Shown here in pieces: positions 24,458-32,489 of a stretch of DNA of 64,000 nucleotides (position 1 is the stretch's first letter; each line of letters starts with the position of its first letter). This DNA comes from Maricaulis sp047308265. Its GTDB lineage: Bacteria; Pseudomonadota; Alphaproteobacteria; Caulobacterales; Maricaulaceae. The stretch spans positions 248,001 through 312,000 of the forward strand of contig NZ_JBKQWY010000003.1 in assembly GCF_047308265.1 (NCBI RefSeq), in the 5' to 3' direction. The notes below the pieces were generated by a model. It saw only the letters and a list, made by a program, of their open reading frames with translations. It was not told where the DNA came from and did not search any database. The position numbers and the translations under genes are program-made.

Positions 24458-26512
24458 CTAGCCCTCCAGGCGTAGACCCAGGCTCACACCCCGCCCCTCA
24501 CCCGGGAAATAACGATCATTGCCAAAGCCGAAATCGGCGCGTTCGGCATAGCGGGTATCAAACAGGTTACGCACGCTTGCGAACAGGACCAAGCTTTCTG
24601 TGAGTGCATACCGGCCACGCAGGCTGAAAATATCGTGACCGTCATACTCATGCGCATTGGCTGCATCGGTGGCGTATTCGCCGACATGGCTCCAGTCGAG
24701 CGAGACGGATCCTGCCGGTGTGACCTGCCAGTTCATCCCCGCGGTCCAGAGCCATTCCGGCGCTGTGTCCACGGCATCCCCGTCGGTAATGCTCTCGGTT
24801 GCCGATCCGGTCAGGCGGTCGAACGCATAGGTGTGTTCAGCCCATATCCCGGACCAACGTGCGCTGAGCGCCTCACCCAGCGGCAGGTAAACATCAAACT
24901 CCACACCGATGTGATTGGTCTGACCATCCGTGACATTGATCCCGTCGGCGTCGCGGAAAAACACGTTCTGTTTTTGCATCACAAACCCGACCAGCTCGAC
25001 GGACAGGCCATCGACAGACTGATAGCGCCAGCCCAGATCCACACTGTCGATCTCTTCCGGTTCGATCTCTTCGATCTCTTGGGTGGGCTGAAGACGATAG
25101 AGTTCAGCCGTTTGCGGAGCGCGGGCGCCGCGCGCCACCCGGCCGAACACGCTGCTTGTCTCAGTGATCTGGTAATGCACGCCAATCTGCCCGGTCAGCG
25201 TATCGAACTCATCCTCGCGATCCGGCAGGCGAAGGAAACGCCCCACAGTGTTGGAGGGCAGATTATTGGTGTAGTCATACCGGGTGTTTTCATACCGCAG
25301 ACCGCCACTCAGCCGCAGCCGGTCCGACAGGTCCTGCTCGCCGCGAGCATATAGCGCCATAACCCGGGCCTCGACATCATAATCATAGTGAGGCCCCTGT
25401 ACGAAGCTGAACAGCGTCGGTCGCTCCTGGGTCTCGCGCAGAAAACCGTCGGTCCAGTCGGTATCCAGCCCCAGAGCGATGCGCTGTGTCTCACCGTCAT
25501 AGCGGAGTGCCGAACGCCAGCCCACACTCTCATGCCCGCTTTCCTCCAACGCCTCGGACGGGAGGAAATGCATGAGAAAATCCATCTCATTGCGTCGCCA
25601 GAACGGGGTCACTTGCCAGGACCAGGCCTCATTGATCCGGCCATCCACATCCATCGAGGCGCGCAAGGCCCAGGCATCGCGAAAGGCTTCGGGATCATTA
25701 TTGCGCCGCGACGCGGCCTCGTCTTCATAGGCCCTGTCGCCAAAGATAAAACCGGCGGTTTCCTGGTTCAGCGACACCCCGTCCACACGCGCCAGCCAGG
25801 CGATGTCCTCGCCCAGCGTCCCGGCGAACCGCACAAGGCCCGTGACGTGATCCAGCCCGGCCTCATCGCGCCAGCCATCCTCATGGCGTCCCGCCACACC
25901 CACAACCAGCGGCAATCCCTGGTCCGAGAAATCCTGCTGGTAGGATCCGCGATAGCGACCAAAGCTTCCGCCTTCCGCTGTCAGTGCGTATCCGCCCTCG
26001 CCCGGCCGCGCGGTCTGGACATTGACAAGCCCGTGCAAGGCGTTGGAGCCATATTGCGCCCCACCCGGTCCGCGTACCACTTCGAGCCCCGTTGCAAGAT
26101 CCGTCGGCGCTTCAAACAGGCCGTTGACATTGGCGAACCCGGCCGCGCGTAGTGGAATTCCGTCCTGAAGATACAGGAAACTGCCCGCTCCCGCACCGCC
26201 GGTCAGAACGGGAGAGCGGATCGCCGTAAGATGCTCAGCCCCGGAGCCGCGATGCAGCCCCACGCCCGGAATTTGATTGACCAGTTCGGCCGGGTGATGC
26301 GCCCCGGTCTCCGCGATGCGTTCGATATCCAGGACGCTGGCCGGGAGAATGCCGGCCGCCAGATCGTCCGTCAGCCCCCGGCGCTCGACAATAGTGATTG
26401 TCTCCACGGGGGTCATTGTCTCCGCGGGCGCGCCCTGTGCTTGAACGCTAGCGCCAAACAAACAGGGAGCGGCAAGAACCGCTCCCGTGGTGACCAGAAC
26501 CATCTTACGCAT
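24458..26512 (-). CDS. TonB-dependent receptor, last-but-one gene of the his transcription unit
   Basis: 684-aa outer membrane transporter. Signal peptide of about 27 residues; TonB box ETITIVE follows shortly after; the plug domain contains IPGVGLHRG, VLTGG, FLYLQDGIPLR and VVRGPGGAQYGSNALHG; the rest is a 22-strand beta barrel ending in GVSLGLRLEG with aromatic/hydrophobic alternation. The ligand cannot be read. The ATG is only 12 bases after the hisIE stop on the same strand, with no terminator visible, and a beta-lactamase-fold hydrolase gene follows without a gap. This links uptake of some compound to the histidine biosynthesis operon. Confidence 0.9.
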   Translation of the reverse strand: MRKMVLVTTGAVLAAPCLFGASVQAQGAPAETMTPVETITIVERRGLTDDLAAGILPASVLDIERIAETGAHHPAELVNQIPGVGLHRGSGAEHLTAIRSPVLTGGAGAGSFLYLQDGIPLRAAGFANVNGLFEAPTDLATGLEVVRGPGGAQYGSNALHGLVNVQTARPGEGGYALTAEGGSFGRYRGSYQQDFSDQGLPLVVGVAGRHEDGWRDEAGLDHVTGLVRFAGTLGEDIAWLARVDGVSLNQETAGFIFGDRAYEDEAASRRNNDPEAFRDAWALRASMDVDGRINEAWSWQVTPFWRRNEMDFLMHFLPSEALEESGHESVGWRSALRYDGETQRIALGLDTDWTDGFLRETQERPTLFSFVQGPHYDYDVEARVMALYARGEQDLSDRLRLSGGLRYENTRYDYTNNLPSNTVGRFLRLPDREDEFDTLTGQIGVHYQITETSSVFGRVARGARAPQTAELYRLQPTQEIEEIEPEEIDSVDLGWRYQSVDGLSVELVGFVMQKQNVFFRDADGINVTDGQTNHIGVEFDVYLPLGEALSARWSGIWAEHTYAFDRLTGSATESITDGDAVDTAPEWLWTAGMNWQVTPAGSVSLDWSHVGEYATDAANAHEYDGHDIFSLRGRYALTESLVLFASVRNLFDTRYAERADFGFGNDRYFPGEGRGVSLGLRLEG

Positions 26513-26524
26513 CAAAAAGCCTGA

Positions 26525-27148
26525 CTATTTTTCCGCCGCACGCACCGCATGACGTTTGCGCAGCACCTTGATCACATCTTCCATCTCCAGGTCCCGCGAT
26601 TCCAGCAGCACCATGAGGTGGAAGACTAGATCCGCCGCTTCCTCGGTCAACGCCTCATCACTCTCCGAAACAGCGGCCATGGCGACTTCCACGCCTTCCT
26701 CACCCACTTTCTGGGCGGGGCGTTTGGGGGCCTTCTCGAACAACCCCCTCACATAGGAGCCTTTGACATTCTCCTCACGGCGCTGACGGATAATGCGCTT
26801 GAGATGACCGAGAAAGCCCAGCCCCGGACCGGGATCATCACCAAAACAGGTCACATGTCCCAGATGGCAGGCCGGTCCCTTGGGCTCGACTTCCGCCAGG
26901 ATGGTATCGTTGTCGCAATCGACCTGGAGCTTCACCAGTTTGAACGTGTTGCCCGAGGTCGCGCCCTTCTTCCAGATCTCCTGCCGGGACCGGCTGTAGA
27001 AGTGGACGATCCCGGTCTCCTGGGTCAGTTTGAAGGATTGCTTGTTCATGTAACCCAGCATCAGGACCTGCAGCGTGGTCGCGTCCTGGATAATCGCCGG
27101 GAGCAGGCCCTCGCCCTTGTCCCAGTCCAGCGTCTTGGCTTTGATCAT
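26525..27148 (-). CDS. hisIE: Bifunctional phosphoribosyl-AMP cyclohydrolase / phosphoribosyl-ATP pyrophosphatase
   Basis: 207 aa, steps 2 and 3 of histidine synthesis. The N-terminal HisI part (1-115) has GYMNKQSF, FYSRSRQEIWKKG and VDCDNDTIL with the metal-binding Asp/Cys residues and CHLGHVTCF. The C-terminal HisE part (120-205) has KVGEEGVEVAMAAV and the EEAADLVFHLMVLL helix of MazG-like NTP pyrophosphatases. Overlaps hisF by 4 bases (ATGA). Known in many bacteria as one fused enzyme, though alphaproteobacteria often keep the halves apart. Confidence 0.95.
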   Translation of the reverse strand: MIKAKTLDWDKGEGLLPAIIQDATTLQVLMLGYMNKQSFKLTQETGIVHFYSRSRQEIWKKGATSGNTFKLVKLQVDCDNDTILAEVEPKGPACHLGHVTCFGDDPGPGLGFLGHLKRIIRQRREENVKGSYVRGLFEKAPKRPAQKVGEEGVEVAMAAVSESDEALTEEAADLVFHLMVLLESRDLEMEDVIKVLRKRHAVRAAEK

Positions 27149-27912
27149 GGTCGGATCTCAATACCTTCATCGGCCAGATAGGCCTTCAATTCACCGATAT
27201 GGATGAGGGCCTTGTGGAAGACACTCGCCGCCAGAGCGCCATCTACACGGCTTGTTTGAAACACGCGAGCAAAATGCTCCCGGCGCCCTGCCCCGCCCGA
27301 GGCAATGAGGGGGACAGAGGCGATTTCGCGCGCGGCCGAGAGCTGGTCGAGGTCATAGCCATCGCGCACTCCGTCCTGGTCCATGCAGTTGAGCACGACC
27401 TCTCCGGCCCCGCGATCCACACCTTCCGCGATCCAGTCGAGCGTCGCCCGAGGCACGGTGACCGTCTTGTCCGGATCACCGGTAAACTGGTGCACGCGCC
27501 ACACGCCCTCAATCTCACGACTATCCACGCCCAGCACCACGCATTGCGTACCAAACTCGGCGGCCAGGCGATCAATCAGGGACGGGTCAGACAGAGCCGG
27601 CGAATTGACAGAGACCTTGTCCGCCCCGGCAAACAATCGTGCCCGGGCATCGTCGATCGTCTTGATCCCGCCGGCCACACAGAAGGGAATATCAATCACC
27701 TCGGCCACGGCGCTGACCCAGGCCGGCTCGACGGTATCGCCGCGTGCACTGGCCGCGATATCGTAGAAGACGAGTTCGTCTGCCCCCTCTTCGGCATAGC
27801 GCCGGGCCAGTTCGACAATGTCACCGACATCTTCGTGATTGCGGAATTTGACACCCTTGACGACCCGCCCGTCGCGCACGTCGAGGCAGGGAATTATACG
27901 CCTTGCGAGCAT
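27145..27912 (-). CDS. hisF: Imidazole glycerol phosphate synthase, cyclase subunit
   Basis: 255 aa, (beta/alpha)8 barrel. Uses ammonia from HisH to turn PRFAR into imidazole glycerol phosphate and AICAR. Catalytic Asp11 in PCLDVRDGRVVKG, GGIKT, and Asp at about 130 in LGVDSREI are present, as is the C-terminal LKAYL. Overlaps the hisA end by 19 bases. Confidence 0.97.
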   Translation of the reverse strand: MLARRIIPCLDVRDGRVVKGVKFRNHEDVGDIVELARRYAEEGADELVFYDIAASARGDTVEPAWVSAVAEVIDIPFCVAGGIKTIDDARARLFAGADKVSVNSPALSDPSLIDRLAAEFGTQCVVLGVDSREIEGVWRVHQFTGDPDKTVTVPRATLDWIAEGVDRGAGEVVLNCMDQDGVRDGYDLDQLSAAREIASVPLIASGGAGRREHFARVFQTSRVDGALAASVFHKALIHIGELKAYLADEGIEIRP

Positions 27913-28628
27913 GCCAGCGCCTCCTCGAGGGTGAATTTGCCCTCATACAGGGCCTTGCCGGTGATCGCACCCGCCACGCCCATATCCCGCAGGGCCCGCA
28001 AATCTCCCAGGCTCGACACGCCACCGGAGGCCTGCCAGTCCACGCCCGGATAATCCCTGAGCAGGCTGGAATAGAGCGCCAGATTGGGCCCGGCGAGCGC
28101 ACCATCCCGCCCGATATCGGTGACCAGGGCATGACGCAGGCTGACACTCTCATAGGCGTCAATCGTCTCCTGAAGTGTGGAGAAATGTGTATCCGTCCAG
28201 CCCTGCAGCGCGGGCCTGTAGGTCTCCCCCAGCTTACGCACATCCAGAGCCAGGGCGATGTGTTCCGGTCCGTACTGGCGGATCCAGTCGGAGACCTGGC
28301 TGGGCTGGGATACGGCCAGCGATCCGATCACCACACGCTCCACGCCAACAGCCAGGAGGTTTTCAATGTCTTCCGAACTGCGCACACCGCCACCGGTCTG
28401 GACCCGAAGGCCGGTCTTGCAGATCTCGGCGATCAACTCGGTCTGACGCCGCGCACCGTCGCGGGCGCCCGCAAGGTCAACCACATGCAACCAGGACGTC
28501 CCGGCTTCACCAAAGGCCCGCGCCGCTTCGGGAGGGGTCTGGTCATATTCAGTCACCGCATTGAAGGCACCCTGACGCAGGCGCACAACACGGCCGTCGA
28601 GAAGGTCAATGGCAGGATAGAGAATCAT
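27894..28628 (-). CDS. hisA: ProFAR isomerase
   Basis: 244 aa, barrel homologous to HisF. Isomerises ProFAR to PRFAR. Catalytic Asp8 in PAIDLLDGRVVRL and the second Asp in LVTDIGRDG are present; GGGVRSSEDIE binds phosphate. ATG 28628 overlaps the hisH stop by one base (TGATG); a longer in-frame extension lies inside hisH and is not used. Confidence 0.97.
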   Translation of the reverse strand: MILYPAIDLLDGRVVRLRQGAFNAVTEYDQTPPEAARAFGEAGTSWLHVVDLAGARDGARRQTELIAEICKTGLRVQTGGGVRSSEDIENLLAVGVERVVIGSLAVSQPSQVSDWIRQYGPEHIALALDVRKLGETYRPALQGWTDTHFSTLQETIDAYESVSLRHALVTDIGRDGALAGPNLALYSSLLRDYPGVDWQASGGVSSLGDLRALRDMGVAGAITGKALYEGKFTLEEALACSQGV

Positions 28629-29227
28629 CAGTTCAGCTCGAGAAAATTTTGAAGAATGGCGGCGCCGGTCTTGCCCGAACGCTCCGGGTGGAATTGGCAT
28701 CCTGCGACATGACCGTGACGGGCCATGGCAGTAATACCGGTTCCATACGTGGTGATCGCACGCGCGGCATCGCCGGTCGGCACGTAGAAACCATGCACAA
28801 AATAGACATGTTCAGGCAGGGATACGCCTTTGAGCAATGGCTCATCGTCGTGAATGGCTTCAATCGTGTTCCACCCCATATGCGGCCAGACACCGTCATC
28901 CGGGCGAGGCAATTTATCCACCCGTCCGGGGATCAACCCCAGACAGGCCACATCGCCTTCCGCAGAGCGGTCGAACAGGAGCTGCATGCCCAGACAAATG
29001 CCCAGCAAGGGCCGGGTATCGGTTTTCAGAACCTCGTCCCAGCCCGCCCGTCGCAATTGTGCCATGGCCGGGGCGGCGGCCCCTACGCCGGGCAGAACAA
29101 GGCGCGGACAATCGGCCAGACCGTCCGGTGTTTGCGACACCACGATATCGGCGTCCAGGCGTTGCAGTGCAAAGCGGACCGAGGCCAAGTTGGCGCATCC
29201 GGTATCAATCAGGCCCACGCGGCTCAT
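28628..29227 (-). CDS. hisH: Imidazole glycerol phosphate synthase, glutaminase subunit
   Basis: 199 aa, class I glutamine amidotransferase that supplies ammonia to HisF. The nucleophile Cys is in LGICLGMQLLF, the His/Glu pair in CQFHPERSGKTG. N-terminus VGLIDTGCANLASV is typical. It overlaps the upstream hisD-hisB gene (ATGA) and the downstream hisA (TGATG), so HisH, HisA and HisF are made in a tightly coupled series. Confidence 0.96.
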   Translation of the reverse strand: MSRVGLIDTGCANLASVRFALQRLDADIVVSQTPDGLADCPRLVLPGVGAAAPAMAQLRRAGWDEVLKTDTRPLLGICLGMQLLFDRSAEGDVACLGLIPGRVDKLPRPDDGVWPHMGWNTIEAIHDDEPLLKGVSLPEHVYFVHGFYVPTGDAARAITTYGTGITAMARHGHVAGCQFHPERSGKTGAAILQNFLELN

Positions 29228-31119
29228 GCCAGGTGCTCCTTGGTAGAGGGCAGAAGATCGCCTTCGATCCGCACACACTGGCGCAAGGCGCGGCCAAACG
29301 TCTTGAAACAGGCTTCGATCATGTGGTGCGCATTCTCGCCATCCACCGTGACATGGATCGAGGCCTTCATCGCTTCAGCGAAGGAACGAAAAGCGTGCGG
29401 CGCCATTTCCACCGGGAAGCTCCCGACCCGCTCACCCGGGATCTCACCTTCGAACCGGCAATAGGAACGGCCAGACAGATCGATCCAGACACCGGCCCGG
29501 GTCTCATCCATCGGCAATTCAAATCCGAAACGTCCAATACCGCGCCGGTCCTTGAGGGCCTCCATCAGGCATTCCCCGAACGTCAGACAGACATCCTCGA
29601 CCAGGTGGTGATCATCAATATGCAGGTCTCCGACCGCATCGACCTGAAGCGCAAATCCACCGTGACGGGAGACCTGTTCAAGCATGTGATCAAAGAAGCC
29701 GACACCAGTGCGGATACGCGCCGGGCCTTCCTGCTCCAGATTGATGGTCACCGTGATATCCGTCTCCGCCGTCTTGCGACGCTTGGTGGCTGCGCGCGGC
29801 CCCGAGCTCCCGGCGTCCGGTGCAGGTCCGGCCTTCTCGCGGCGTTTGGCCATGGCGATACGGTGCGCGTCCAGTCCTTCCATCTCGGCGAGTTTTTCCA
29901 CCGTGCGGGCCATGGCGCGGGCCCCATCCGGTGTCGCCTTGAGGACGGTGATCGTCTTCTGGAAAGCCTCGACCGTCACCCCGCCATAGGCGCGGGCAGC
30001 CCCGCCGGTCGGCAGGGTGTGATTGGGGCCGGCGGCGTAATCGCCCGCCGCTTCCGGTGTCCACTCACCCACAAAGACCGAACCGGCATGACGCACACGA
30101 TCAAGAGCACGGTCGGTATCCTTGACGTGCAGGATCAGGTGTTCCGGCGCATAGGTGTTGGAGATCGCCATCGACGCATCGAGATCGCTCGACACGATCG
30201 CAACGGATTGAGACAGCGCGGCCTGTGCCACATCCTTGCGGGGCAGGCGATCCAGCTGGGCGTCCAGCTCGCGGGAGATCGCGTCCAGCCCGGCCCGGTC
30301 CTCGGTCACGAGAACGACTTGCGCCATGGGATCGTGTTCGGCCTGGCTGAGCAGATCCGCAGCCACAAAGCTGGCATCCGCGCTCTCATCGGCCACAACC
30401 AGAACCTCGCTCGGCCCGGCGGGGAGATCGGTGGCGGGGCCATCCGCCCGGCGCGACACATAGGATTTGGCCGCAGCCACATAGGCATTGCCCGGACCGA
30501 AAATCTTGTCCGCCCGGGGCAGACCGGCTGTGCCGGTCGCCAGCGCCGCGATCGCCTGGGCACCGCCGATGGCGTAGACCTCATCAAGGCCGAGAATATC
30601 GGCTGCCGCCAACAGGGTCGGCTCGACCCCGTCCGCACCGCGCGGCGGCGCAACAACGACAATCCGCGGCACACCGGCCAGCTGGGCGGGAATGGCGAGC
30701 ATGATCAGGGTGGAGACCAGCGGTGCAGATCCGGCCGGCACATACAGCGCCGCCACATCCACAGGGCTCGCCTTGCGCGATGCCGTGACACCGGGCCAGG
30801 TTTCCACAGCATAACTGCGATATCCCTGCTCGACATGGAAACGACGCACGGCATCCGCTGCAGCCCGGATCGCCTCGGTCTCATCGTGACCCAGGGCATC
30901 GCGGGCCGTCTTGAGGGCGTCGGGCGAGACCCGGAAATCCTGCGGCGCATACCCGTCCAGACGCTGGGCATATTCACGGACTGCCTCGCCTCCACGGGCA
31001 TAAATGGCATCGACGATATCGCGTGCCGCCGCATCAGCGGTGCGGGTATCATCCGGGCGTTTGAGCGCGCGAACCTGTTCGGCTTCGCTGGCGCTGGCCC
31101 AGTCGAGAACTCGTAGCAT
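29224..31119 (-). CDS. HisD-HisB fusion: histidinol dehydrogenase plus imidazoleglycerol-phosphate dehydratase
   Basis: A single 631-codon frame with no internal stop. Residues 1 to about 428 are full-length HisD, oxidising histidinol to histidine (last step): FGPGNAYVAAAK, QAEHDPMAQ with zinc-binding Gln and His, GDYAAGPNHTLPT, and the final EGLDAHRIA. Residues about 447-631 are full-length HisB dehydratase (IGPD): ETDITV (452-457), TGVGFFDHMLEQ, DDHHLVEDV, ENAHHMIEACFK, with manganese-binding His clusters. The linker at about 429-446 is rich in Ala, Gly, Pro and Ser. A Met at 423 (ATG at 29853) could start a separate HisB. The E. coli HisB fusion is a different one (phosphatase plus dehydratase). 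Four bases separate it from hisG. Confidence 0.93.
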   Translation of the reverse strand: MLRVLDWASASEAEQVRALKRPDDTRTADAAARDIVDAIYARGGEAVREYAQRLDGYAPQDFRVSPDALKTARDALGHDETEAIRAAADAVRRFHVEQGYRSYAVETWPGVTASRKASPVDVAALYVPAGSAPLVSTLIMLAIPAQLAGVPRIVVVAPPRGADGVEPTLLAAADILGLDEVYAIGGAQAIAALATGTAGLPRADKIFGPGNAYVAAAKSYVSRRADGPATDLPAGPSEVLVVADESADASFVAADLLSQAEHDPMAQVVLVTEDRAGLDAISRELDAQLDRLPRKDVAQAALSQSVAIVSSDLDASMAISNTYAPEHLILHVKDTDRALDRVRHAGSVFVGEWTPEAAGDYAAGPNHTLPTGGAARAYGGVTVEAFQKTITVLKATPDGARAMARTVEKLAEMEGLDAHRIAMAKRREKAGPAPDAGSSGPRAATKRRKTAETDITVTINLEQEGPARIRTGVGFFDHMLEQVSRHGGFALQVDAVGDLHIDDHHLVEDVCLTFGECLMEALKDRRGIGRFGFELPMDETRAGVWIDLSGRSYCRFEGEIPGERVGSFPVEMAPHAFRSFAEAMKASIHVTVDGENAHHMIEACFKTFGRALRQCVRIEGDLLPSTKEHLA

Positions 31120-31123
31120 TGGA

Positions 31124-32005
31124 CTAGCTCAACATTTTTTCGATCGGCAGAACGAGGATGGCGCGGGCGCCCTCCGCCTTCAGTGCCTCCAGGGTTTCCC
31201 AGAACACCCGTTCGCGACACACGGCATGCACCGCCACAACATCATCACGACCGGCCACGCTGGCCACGGTCGGCGCGTCCGCACCGGGCAGCAGAGCCTT
31301 GATCGCCTCAAGACGATCGGTCGGTGCGTTCAACAGGATGTACTTGGTCTGGGCCGAGGCAATCACCCCCTCCGAGCGACGCTTGAGAATGTCGGCAATG
31401 GCCTCGATCTCGGCATCGCCCTCCCCCTTGCGACGGATCAGAACCGCCTCGCTGACCAGCACGGTTTCAAAGGCTTCCAGACCATTGGCTTCCAGGGTCG
31501 CGCCAGAGGAGACCAGATCACAGATCGCATCGGCGATTTTCAGGCGCGGTGCCACTTCGACCGAACCGCTCATCTCCACCACATCCACGGTGATCCCGCG
31601 CTCGGCCAGATAATCGCGGGTCAGATCCGGATAGGAGGTGGCAATTGTCTTGCCCTCAAGATCGGCGATCGAACGGATCTCGCCTTCCTTGGGCGCAGCC
31701 AGTTTCAGCGTGCATTTGGCAAAACCCAGACGCAGGGCGATCTCCAGATCAGCCGGCTTGCCGCCGCCCTTCTGTTTCTCCAGCAGGACGTTTTCACCCA
31801 CAATGCCGTAATCACAGGCTCCCGAGGCGACAAAACTGGGAATGTCATCATCGCGCACCAGCATGAGGTCGACCGGGAGGTTTTCGGCGCGTTGATGCAG
31901 ACGGTCGCGTCCATAAGCAAAGCGCAATCCGCATTTCTTGAGCAGATCCATGCCACCTTCCGAGAGGCGGCCCTTGCTTTGAACGGCAAGTCGCAAACGA
32001 GTCAT
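31124..32005 (-). CDS. hisG: ATP phosphoribosyltransferase, long form
   Basis: 293 aa. Condenses ATP and PRPP to phosphoribosyl-ATP, the first committed step. AVQSKGRLSE near the N-terminus, GIVGENVL, and the PRPP loop DLVSSGATLEANGLE are present. The length and the C-terminal ACT-like segment (LLPGADAPTVASV, then VAVHAVCRE) mark the long form, which in this family is feedback-inhibited by histidine and needs no HisZ. Its ATG overlaps the stop of the YerC-like regulator gene (ATGA). Confidence 0.96.
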   Translation of the reverse strand: MTRLRLAVQSKGRLSEGGMDLLKKCGLRFAYGRDRLHQRAENLPVDLMLVRDDDIPSFVASGACDYGIVGENVLLEKQKGGGKPADLEIALRLGFAKCTLKLAAPKEGEIRSIADLEGKTIATSYPDLTRDYLAERGITVDVVEMSGSVEVAPRLKIADAICDLVSSGATLEANGLEAFETVLVSEAVLIRRKGEGDAEIEAIADILKRRSEGVIASAQTKYILLNAPTDRLEAIKALLPGADAPTVASVAGRDDVVAVHAVCRERVFWETLEALKAEGARAILVLPIEKMLS

Positions 32006-32310
32006 GATCCGGCCTCCTTCAGCCGATTAAGGATCAGTCGATAGCCCTGATGGGGCTCCTGGGACAAAAAGCGGGCAACCCGCGTGACCGTGGTCGTGCT
32101 CGCCCCGGTCATTTCACTGATTTCACGATAGGAATACCCGCCTTCATCGAGCAGGCCGGCAACACGCCAGCGCTCGGTCAGCGTCTTGATTTCACCCGGC
32201 GTCAACAGATCGCGCAAAAACCGTTCGGCCTCGGTCTCATCACGCAGGGACAGGACCGCGGCCACGAGCGGGCCCATATCGGGCGAATTGGACGCGTGTG
32301 CATCGCTCAT
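32002..32310 (-). CDS. YerC/YecD family TrpR-like regulator heading the his operon
   Basis: 102 aa, all helical. The TrpR-like DNA-binding part is FLRDLLTPGEIKTLTERW, then a helix-turn-helix in YSYREISEMTGASTTTVTRVARFL. Proteins of this family are TrpR relatives found near his or trp genes and thought to repress amino acid biosynthesis. Being the first gene of the operon and overlapping hisG, it is the obvious candidate for histidine-responsive control, acting at the palindrome at 32374. AGGTGG precedes ATG 32310 by 4-5 bases. A longer in-frame start at 32325 lacks a ribosome binding site. Confidence 0.85.
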   Translation of the reverse strand: MSDAHASNSPDMGPLVAAVLSLRDETEAERFLRDLLTPGEIKTLTERWRVAGLLDEGGYSYREISEMTGASTTTVTRVARFLSQEPHQGYRLILNRLKEAGS

Positions 32311-32370
32311 CAGACCACCTTTCAACGCGGGACACGGCCGGTTCGGCTGCGTCGTCAGGAGCGATATAGC

Positions 32371-32388
32371 GTATTAGCGCGCTAACAC
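32371..32388. promoter_or_regulatory. trp-operator-like palindrome between his operon and acs
   Basis: GTATTAGCGCGCTAACAC: the central 12 bases TTAGCGCGCTAA (32374-32385) are a perfect palindrome and the outer bases match except for one pair. It follows the layout of the E. coli TrpR site (half sites CTAG-containing, same 18-base span). It lies 61 bases upstream of the TrpR-like gene and next to a TATA-like -10 on the his side. Binding by the YerC-like protein is an inference. Confidence 0.65.
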
Positions 32389-32489
32389 AAGCGGACAATT
32401 ACAGTGCCGAACACCTTTCACCCGACCCACCCGGTTCACGCCAGGAAACTATGACGCTAACCTCGCCATTCTGATGCGAGGAGTGCCCC

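Noticed and set aside
29780..29860. Possible decayed boundary between separate hisD and hisB genes
   Set aside because: No stop or frameshift is seen; the linker is in frame and both domains are complete. An internal ATG exists but does not argue against a fused product.
28837..31116. A 759-codon open frame on the plus strand
   Set aside because: Antisense to hisH and hisD-hisB, both strongly conserved.
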